NCBI GenBank assembly: GCA_002402165.1
Contig: NVVI01000002.1
Location: 1 to 11,210 of the forward strand
Direction: 5' to 3'
DNA length: 11,210 nucleotides
Source of the DNA: Flavobacteriales bacterium
GTDB taxonomy: Bacteria; Bacteroidota; Bacteroidia; Flavobacteriales_E; Vicingaceae
Below the pieces are notes generated by a model. It saw only the letters and a program-made list of their open reading frames with translations, searched no databases and was not told the DNA's origin. The position numbers and the translations under genes are program-made. Of this stretch, positions 1-6,266 are shown one piece after another. The stretch's first letter is position 1. Each line of letters starts with the position of its first letter.

Positions 1-19
1 TCTTATCATTGTGTTTTTT

Positions 20-69
20 GAAAGAATAATACTAATTGTTGAGTATCAATATTTTAGTATTGTTCTTTC
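20..69. repeat. 16-bp inverted repeat just past the end of the defence operon
   Basis: Bases 20-35 and 54-69 form a 16-bp stem with one G-T pair (27 with 62) and an 18-nt loop. The loop itself can close with a short TTG/CAA stem. It lies 4-53 nt downstream of the stop codon of the DUF262 gene. Read on the plus strand it is followed by TTTTC, as in an intrinsic terminator for a rightward gene. Read on the minus strand it is followed by an A-run, so it is a poor terminator for the operon. A minus-strand ATG at 9-7 could start a further gene, but only three codons are visible. Confidence 0.55.
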
Positions 70-72
70 TTT

Positions 73-1995
73 TCAACATTCGACTTTAAACAACTTCATA
101 ATGTTTTCTTCAATTTCATTTAATTCTTCTTCTATATCTTCTACTTTTTCATTATCCAAATTGTCAGGATCTGGGTATTTGGTTAAATAAATTTCATTTA
201 ACCCCCATCTGTCGTAAAGAAAATTCAACAAATATTCTTCTCTATTCATAATTTTTGGTAATGACCATGTTTTATTATTTAAAGCTATTTCGTTTTCTGA
301 AAAAGTGCCTTTTAGATAACTTTCTTGCTTAATTGAAAATTTTGAATTTCTTAAAGATGAATTTTTTTGTGCAGAAATAAGCAATAAATTACCGAGTGAA
401 TGTAGGTGTCTTTTTAATTTATTATCACCTAATGCTTTAACTGTTTTAGCCCATTCTGTATTCTCTGTTGTTTGGGGCAAAATATGTTCTATACTTTTTT
501 TTCTTGTTTTTGCAAAACCATATTCAACCTTACCATCTTCATTTCCTTTTTTAAATTCTTCATATTCAAAAAAGAAATAAGTTAATCCATTCCAAGAATA
601 AAATCCATGCTTTTTGTTTGATTTGAAAAGTTCATCAATTTCAACTTGAAACCTTTCTTTATCACCATAATTGTCAATATACCAAGCAAGATAATATAGT
701 GCATCTTGTTGGGTTTTATCTTTAGAATTGTTTTTATGGAATTCATTAGAATTACGGAAAATATCATTTTTTCCAGTATCAGACCTTCTCTTATTCATTG
801 AGAATAACCTAAAAGAAAATATCTCTGATGTTTTTGCTAACTCTAATAATTTTGTTGGATTTGTTTTCATCAATGGCATAAATGCCAATAATAACGGGCG
901 AACAGTACTATTGCTTAATCTATTTAATTGATTAAAATGGTATTGTAAATCATTCTTTATTCCTTCATCCTCAACTTCCATAAAAGCTTTATCCTCTAAC
1001 GGGTAGTTTATAAAACGCCAATAAAGTGAGGTTGTAGCTAAAGATTTAATATATTTTTCGATATTTGAAATCATAGTTTCTTTATCTTCAACCATCTTAC
1101 CAATAGAAAACTCTTCATCAAGAATTTGTGTTCTTGTTTGATTATCCTTTGACCAACCATGATAAATAATCCAATGATTATTTAGGAAAGTATTTTCATC
1201 CAAGACCCTGTCTGGAAGAGTTAGATTTTTTAAAATTATAGCCCATTTTGAATTTATTGATTCAGATAAATTCTTAATTGCACTTTCTTTCTCTTCTCCT
1301 AGACTAATTTTTGATGTTAAGTAAAGCAATCTATTTTTTACTATTTCTAGGTTAGAAAGCTCAATACCTCTATTATTCATTGTTTCAAAAACAATTCCTA
1401 TTTCAGTTGTATCGGCAACAACATATTCATTAAAAAGTAGTTTTTCCTCAAGTGCATTTAAAAATTCAATTAGGCGGTTTTTATTTTCATCTTTTTCAAA
1501 AAATGTTTTAATACACTTTTTTGCACCATTTAGATTTCGTGTATATAAATTTTCGTCAAGAGAGCTTAAATTTTCTTTTTCTAAAATGAGTGATCGGAAA
1601 TAGTTTTCACTTACTTTATCTATTTCATATCTAAATAAATAACTCCCCTTATTTAGTATATATGTTTGTTCCTTTTCAACAGCATCTTTAACAAGATTTT
1701 TATTTTTTTTGAGTTCTTTAATTAAATAAGAAAGAATTAAAATAATAGTTGTCATTCTTTGTTGACCATCAACAACATGATAAATTTCGTAATTATTTAA
1801 ACCAACCTTTTCTGTTGTTTGTTGGGGATGAATCGTAATTGTTCCTGTATAATGTTGGCTATCTAACTTAATTGCATGGTCAATATCCGATAACAAATCT
1901 AGTATCTGTTTATCATGCCAACTATACCCCCTTTGATAAGCAGGCACAGAATATATTTTTTTATTAAAAAAATGTGTAATTGGTTTTAACTCCAT
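73..1995 (-). CDS. GmrSD-like DUF262/DUF1524 fusion protein (modification-dependent nuclease family)
   Basis: This 640-residue protein has the two-part layout of GmrSD single-chain enzymes. The N-terminal DUF262 domain carries a YQRGYSW motif (about residues 20-26) and the hallmark DGQQR motif (76-80). In this family that motif belongs to a ParB/sulfiredoxin-like NTPase fold that couples nucleotide hydrolysis to nuclease control. The C-terminal DUF1524 domain has the HNH-type signature: EHILPQ with H504, then a LGNLLLIS segment with N536 and a downstream N/K cluster (about 545-556). Relatives cut glucosylated or otherwise modified phage DNA (GmrSD) or act beside DNA modification systems (SspE, BrxU). 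The ATG lies 4 nt after the hsdS stop, so it is the fifth gene of the operon. The acidic C-terminal tail (about 603-635) is probably helical. Family assignment is secure. The modification it senses, and whether it works with the other operon products, are unknown. Confidence 0.88.
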   Translation of the reverse strand: MELKPITHFFNKKIYSVPAYQRGYSWHDKQILDLLSDIDHAIKLDSQHYTGTITIHPQQTTEKVGLNNYEIYHVVDGQQRMTTIILILSYLIKELKKNKNLVKDAVEKEQTYILNKGSYLFRYEIDKVSENYFRSLILEKENLSSLDENLYTRNLNGAKKCIKTFFEKDENKNRLIEFLNALEEKLLFNEYVVADTTEIGIVFETMNNRGIELSNLEIVKNRLLYLTSKISLGEEKESAIKNLSESINSKWAIILKNLTLPDRVLDENTFLNNHWIIYHGWSKDNQTRTQILDEEFSIGKMVEDKETMISNIEKYIKSLATTSLYWRFINYPLEDKAFMEVEDEGIKNDLQYHFNQLNRLSNSTVRPLLLAFMPLMKTNPTKLLELAKTSEIFSFRLFSMNKRRSDTGKNDIFRNSNEFHKNNSKDKTQQDALYYLAWYIDNYGDKERFQVEIDELFKSNKKHGFYSWNGLTYFFFEYEEFKKGNEDGKVEYGFAKTRKKSIEHILPQTTENTEWAKTVKALGDNKLKRHLHSLGNLLLISAQKNSSLRNSKFSIKQESYLKGTFSENEIALNNKTWSLPKIMNREEYLLNFLYDRWGLNEIYLTKYPDPDNLDNEKVEDIEEELNEIEENIMKLFKVEC

Positions 1996-1999
1996 AATA

Positions 2000-3250
2000 T
2001 CAATTATTTACTACCTCATTTTTGCTTGATTTTATCCTCTCCAATAACTTCTCTGCACTTTCCCAATCGGATGCTTGTTTACATTTTTCTATTTCTTGTG
2101 GGGTCAATAATTTACCCTCAAAAGCTTTTTTAAGAATACTTTGGCGTAATGCCTCTGCTTTTAATAAGCTATTTTTTATTGTTTCTTCCACCTTGTCACA
2201 AACGGATAAACGGCTTTCTATTTCTTGTACTATCTGTTTTTGTTCTTCAATTGAAGTAAATGGGATTTGCAATTTTAAAAACACTTTTTGAGTCAAATTT
2301 AAACCACTATCATTACTCCCTGACTTCATCGCTTCAATTTCCCTCAATATTTCTGGAGAATTTAAGGCGTACTCAAAATATTCAGCATCCACTAACTTAT
2401 TGTGCAATTCTAAGCGATAAACTTTATCGCAATTAATAAGTTTTGGTCGTGCTTCTCTTACTAAACAACAAATACCGACTCTAACTCTTGGACCAGCACG
2501 AGTTATTAATATATCTCCTTTTTTAATTTCGTGCTGTTCTCGTGGCTCTAATGTATCAGGTAATATCTTATTTTCAAATTCAATAAACCTTCCTGATTGA
2601 ATAGCTGATGTTTTGATAACCGCCCATTGATTATTGTCTGTTGATTTTTGGTTGATACATTTTGGACTCCAACCCTGACTCAAATTATCAACTAATTTTG
2701 AAATTTCTTTTTTTTGTCGCTTTGGAAAACTTGAAGATAAAACGGACTGTCTGTAAACCACCAACTGTCTTTGTGCTTTTTTAAGGTTAGCAATGCCACT
2801 ATCTAACTCGCTAAAAAGTTGCTCTATTTTGAAAATAATAGCTTTTTGCTCAACAAGAGCTGGTAATAATATCTTTTTCTTAGCATAAACAGAAATCCAA
2901 TATCTTTTATGCGTATCACTTCTTACACGATTTACCTGCATATAATAAAAAGCAAATGTCATATTCACCAATTTACTTGTAGGCACAAGAATCTTCATTG
3001 CCGAAGATTTTACTTTAAACTTAAAATTTACGAACTGTGAAGCTGTGGTAAAATCATCAAATATTATTGTTGGCAAATTATCAAATATACCACTCGTTTC
3101 ATTGGTGTAACCTTTAATAAAAGATTTACCAGCTGTTAAAACAGGGGTTTCATAATCATCATGATACTTAGTGCTTTCAACAATATATTTTATAGGTTGC
3201 TCATAAGCTAACAAATCTTCAAAACTACACTCTATCCAATCTTCTCTCAT
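2000..3250 (-). CDS. hsdS: type I restriction system specificity subunit HsdS
   Basis: This 416-residue protein has the usual HsdS architecture of two target recognition domains (about 1-128 and 175-328), each followed by a long helical conserved region. The first helical region (about 129-171) has the LPALVEQKAII pattern. The second (about 329-381) has IPFTSIEEQKQIV and ends in the hallmark LRQSILKKAFEGKL. In type I systems HsdS selects the bipartite DNA site and holds the methylase and HsdR subunits together. I chose ATG at 3250, which overlaps the stop of the preceding gene as TGATG; a TTG one codon upstream would also be in frame but is a weaker choice. The two recognition domains differ, so an asymmetric split target is expected. 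The gene is separated from hsdR by the Argonaute and nuclease genes, an unusual order. The methylase partner HsdM is not in the window. Confidence 0.93.
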   Translation of the reverse strand: MREDWIECSFEDLLAYEQPIKYIVESTKYHDDYETPVLTAGKSFIKGYTNETSGIFDNLPTIIFDDFTTASQFVNFKFKVKSSAMKILVPTSKLVNMTFAFYYMQVNRVRSDTHKRYWISVYAKKKILLPALVEQKAIIFKIEQLFSELDSGIANLKKAQRQLVVYRQSVLSSSFPKRQKKEISKLVDNLSQGWSPKCINQKSTDNNQWAVIKTSAIQSGRFIEFENKILPDTLEPREQHEIKKGDILITRAGPRVRVGICCLVREARPKLINCDKVYRLELHNKLVDAEYFEYALNSPEILREIEAMKSGSNDSGLNLTQKVFLKLQIPFTSIEEQKQIVQEIESRLSVCDKVEETIKNSLLKAEALRQSILKKAFEGKLLTPQEIEKCKQASDWESAEKLLERIKSSKNEVVNN

Positions 3251-4287
3251 CAATTAACAACTATTATTTCAACATTATACTCCTGATTTTTTTTCTTCCT
3301 TACACCGTTTAAATCATTAAAATTGGAGATGTCTTTTGTTTTTTTTAATGGGTCATATACAAAGCAAAATAGCTTTTTGAGCCATTGACATTCATGGTAA
3401 GATTCAAAATCAATCTTTAATTCCTCAATAAAATGAGTTTCATTGGAATCTTTTTCTTTTATCATTTTAACTTCAATGAGAATGTTTTCCTCTCTCATTA
3501 TCAAATCAATTTTAGTTGATTTCCCTCCTACCTTTGGTATCGGGTCTTCATCTCGAAGATTCGGAAAAACTGATTTTAAAATCACATAAAGAATGTCTTG
3601 CACATCGTATTCATCTTTAATTTCATATTCGGAATGTCCTTTTCGTCTGTTTACATTAATTTTTTTTACTGCATTACTGAAATTATTAAGTATATCTCGA
3701 ACCTGCTCATCAGCACTTTTGTTTACATATTTAATTTCGAGGAAAGTTTTTTCTAAATCTTCAATAATAATTTGAGTTTGTATGTCAAACTCATCTTTGA
3801 CAACTTCATTTATAGCATCATTTAATTGACTTTCTGAAACCTCCTCAATACCTGTAATTTTTTTAATAATAATGGATAAAGAATCACTACCATCTATTGA
3901 GGAACTATGTTTCAATAAAGAATAAAATGAAGGCTCTATCTTAGCTAAGAAATACTGCTGCTTTAGATTTTCAGAATTAAATTTTTCTTGAAAAATTGAT
4001 AATAATTTATCTTTTGATGCTAAATACAAACCAGAAAACTTATAAATGTTAGATGTTGCACTAATCCCTTTTACTGACTTTTTAGACATAATAGAGCTAA
4101 CCTGTTCTTCTTTAACAGCTATGCTTTTATAGCCATTCAAAGCTACTTCTTCTTCAGGAGTTAGTTCAAATGAAACTGTATCCAATTCTTTTTTATCTGT
4201 AACAGATAAATACGCAGCTACTTCAATGTTATTAAATTGAAGCAATCTCTTTTTATTATGTTCAATTATTTCCCTTAAATAAACCAT
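3250..4287 (-). CDS. PD-(D/E)xK nuclease-like protein, putative effector of the Argonaute module
   Basis: The 345-residue protein is not a member I can name, but its C-terminal part (about 225-320) carries a clear PD-(D/E)xK nuclease pattern. D261 sits in a KIDLIM strand and E272-V-K274 in ILIEVKMI, preceded by a helix with YDVQDILYVIL (227-236) that may supply another acidic residue. A following EELKIDFESYHEC helix and the strand FCFVYDP fit the later part of the fold. Such domains cut DNA or RNA with metal ions. Residues 1-220 are mostly helical with no motif I recognise and may bind a partner. Its start overlaps the end of the Argonaute gene by 13 nt and its stop overlaps the hsdS ATG, so it is likely translated with both. 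Inactive Argonautes elsewhere are often paired with a nuclease encoded next door, so an effector role is the leading inference. It is not a known type I subunit. Confidence 0.75.
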   Translation of the reverse strand: MVYLREIIEHNKKRLLQFNNIEVAAYLSVTDKKELDTVSFELTPEEEVALNGYKSIAVKEEQVSSIMSKKSVKGISATSNIYKFSGLYLASKDKLLSIFQEKFNSENLKQQYFLAKIEPSFYSLLKHSSSIDGSDSLSIIIKKITGIEEVSESQLNDAINEVVKDEFDIQTQIIIEDLEKTFLEIKYVNKSADEQVRDILNNFSNAVKKINVNRRKGHSEYEIKDEYDVQDILYVILKSVFPNLRDEDPIPKVGGKSTKIDLIMREENILIEVKMIKEKDSNETHFIEELKIDFESYHECQWLKKLFCFVYDPLKKTKDISNFNDLNGVRKKKNQEYNVEIIVVN

Positions 4288-6263
4288 AATTTTTCACTAA
4301 CAGCATCAAGTCTTTCGTAATCCCATCCATCTACTTTTTTTAATTCTTCTGTCATTTTAGCCATAAGAGAAGGATACATAATTGTAACTGTTCTTTTTGA
4401 TGGTATATAACTTCTATGGGATAAATGAGAGAACCAATATATTTGTTTTGCTATATAAAACAGGCTTGTAAATGTAGATCGTTTATCAATATCAATTTTT
4501 AAAGGCAAGTCACTTTTATTTACAAAATGGAGTAAAGCTGTATTCTTACTTAGCTGTACATAGCTTCCTTGTTGAGTACCGTATTGCCCATCATTATAAT
4601 AAAGCCTAAAATTATGACCATATCCTAAATGAACTAAAGCAAATTCAAAAGTATATTCCGAAAGTCTCTGCTGTAAGTTATTTATCGCCTCGATTTCATA
4701 TTTATCACTTGCAGATTTATATAAATGGAAAATCAAACGAAAAGTCCCTTTTGCATTCATTTGCTCTAAAAGAGGTTTTAATACTTTGTATAAATGCTCT
4801 TCTAAATTCTTAGCATAATTTTCAAAAGTGGATAAAGGAGAACAATCTCCTGTCATATATCGTCCGTCATTATGAAAAACTTGTGCAATTCCAAGTACAT
4901 GCTCTCCATTTTCAGTAACTGTTGAACCAATTCCAATTACTAATTCATCTCTTAGCTTTTCTTCCTTTTCTATTGTCCAAGCTGTTCCTCCTAATTTTGC
5001 ATAAGAATTGAGGGCAATATTAGTCATTGTAAAAGCATTGAGATTTTGTCTAATAGTTTCAATTTGAACATCCTGAGTAGGGATTCCATTTCCAATCAAT
5101 TTAGCTTTACAGACATAGTAAGGAGAAAGATTAGGAGGTAATTTTTCTTGAGCTTGGTCAACAATGACATAAATTAATTTACAGCTTTGAAGTTCAGTAT
5201 CATATAAAACCTCTTTGTAATCATCCAATTCTCTTCCTTTTATTGTTTTTAAGATAAAGTGTAAAGAGTTAAAATGAAATACTTCTTTAAGCTTGGCTTC
5301 TGTTTTTTTAATAAACCCTTCTGTTTCCCCTTGATAGTCTTGAGGGCAAATAACACCAATGTTTAAATCTTTATTTTGAAACTGTTCTAAAGTATAAGGT
5401 TGGTAGGTTTTAACCATCTGGTCATAATACTTTAAACCTTGTGTGTTTTTTCTATTACTATAAAAATAACGTTGTGGTTTACCTATAATCTCGGATTTAA
5501 TCAATCCATCTTCAAAAGGTAAATACCTTTTTGAAATTGAGCTAATTTTCAAATCAAAAGGAAAAGATATTTCATCTTTGTTTTTATTCAACCAACTGTA
5601 AAATCCGTCAATAACTTGAAAAGATTTTGAGTTTGTTTTTTCTGATTTTATTTTACTCTCATAAAGAGAAGAAACTCCTTTAGATTCTAAAAACCGTTTT
5701 ATTGATTGTGTATTCGCAAATATTTCTTCTTCATTTCCTTTTAGCCCTTTAATATCAATGCCATTATTCACAAAACTTGACTTATCCCATGTAAACTTGC
5801 TTTTAAGGTGAGTAGATAATGTAAACCCTATTAGCAGTTTATTATCCTTATGAAAAAAATAAGTGGAAAAATCAATAACTCGATTAACTTTTAGCCCTTC
5901 AATAGTGTTTTGGAGTATATCTTTTGGAGATTTGATTTCCCATGTATGAGCATATTTTCTTTTAAAGACATTATATCCTTTTAATTTGCAATAATCAACA
6001 ATTGAATTTTCTATAAATTTGGAAAGCACTTTGGTATTTTCAGCTAAATCAATAGTAGTTTGTTCTAAATCTTCGATAGATTCTTCTGCCATATTCCATA
6101 ACAAAATTTTATCATCTAAACGATAAAAAAAACAATTAGGATACTTTTCTTTTAAAGATAGAAAATCTTCTTTTGTTGGGTAAGATGAATAATCTTTATA
6201 ACCAACTGAAATTTCAGTTGTAGGAATTTCTACTTGATAAAAATTTAAAAATAATCCACTCAT
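4275..6263 (-). CDS. prokaryotic Argonaute (MID-PIWI), predicted catalytically inactive
   Basis: This 662-residue protein belongs to the Argonaute/PIWI family, which binds a short nucleic acid guide and pairs it with a target. A guide-pocket pattern in MID is clear: SPYYVCKAKL then GIPTQ (Y382/Y383, K386, Q397), followed by NIALNSYAKLGGTAW with K423. These match the Y-K-Q-K set that holds a 5'-phosphate guide end. The PIWI slicer tetrad looks lost: where active members have Asp in the first strand (IGID) this has IGIG (G446), and the usual HRDG segment reads HLYK (513-516). Residues 1-290 resemble N, linker and a reduced PAZ-like region (for example LLIGFTLSTHLKS, 143-155), so it is longer than short pAgos and nearest in plan to inactive long (long-B-like) pAgos. 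The start ATG follows the hsdR stop by 3 nt. Lying between hsdR and hsdS, it probably acts as a sensor rather than a nuclease. Its subgroup needs a tree. Confidence 0.87.
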   Translation of the reverse strand: MSGLFLNFYQVEIPTTEISVGYKDYSSYPTKEDFLSLKEKYPNCFFYRLDDKILLWNMAEESIEDLEQTTIDLAENTKVLSKFIENSIVDYCKLKGYNVFKRKYAHTWEIKSPKDILQNTIEGLKVNRVIDFSTYFFHKDNKLLIGFTLSTHLKSKFTWDKSSFVNNGIDIKGLKGNEEEIFANTQSIKRFLESKGVSSLYESKIKSEKTNSKSFQVIDGFYSWLNKNKDEISFPFDLKISSISKRYLPFEDGLIKSEIIGKPQRYFYSNRKNTQGLKYYDQMVKTYQPYTLEQFQNKDLNIGVICPQDYQGETEGFIKKTEAKLKEVFHFNSLHFILKTIKGRELDDYKEVLYDTELQSCKLIYVIVDQAQEKLPPNLSPYYVCKAKLIGNGIPTQDVQIETIRQNLNAFTMTNIALNSYAKLGGTAWTIEKEEKLRDELVIGIGSTVTENGEHVLGIAQVFHNDGRYMTGDCSPLSTFENYAKNLEEHLYKVLKPLLEQMNAKGTFRLIFHLYKSASDKYEIEAINNLQQRLSEYTFEFALVHLGYGHNFRLYYNDGQYGTQQGSYVQLSKNTALLHFVNKSDLPLKIDIDKRSTFTSLFYIAKQIYWFSHLSHRSYIPSKRTVTIMYPSLMAKMTEELKKVDGWDYERLDAVSEKLWFI

Positions 6264-6266
6264 ATC

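Noticed and set aside
582..931. Short frames on both strands inside the DUF262 gene, and similar short plus-strand frames at 2022-2291, 3593-3775, 6769-6969 and 7072-7338
   Set aside because: All lie wholly within well-supported genes in other frames and have compositions expected of shadows.
3251..3253. TTG start for hsdS, one codon upstream
   Set aside because: The ATG at 3250 forms a TGATG junction with the preceding stop codon and is the more usual start. The difference is a single residue.
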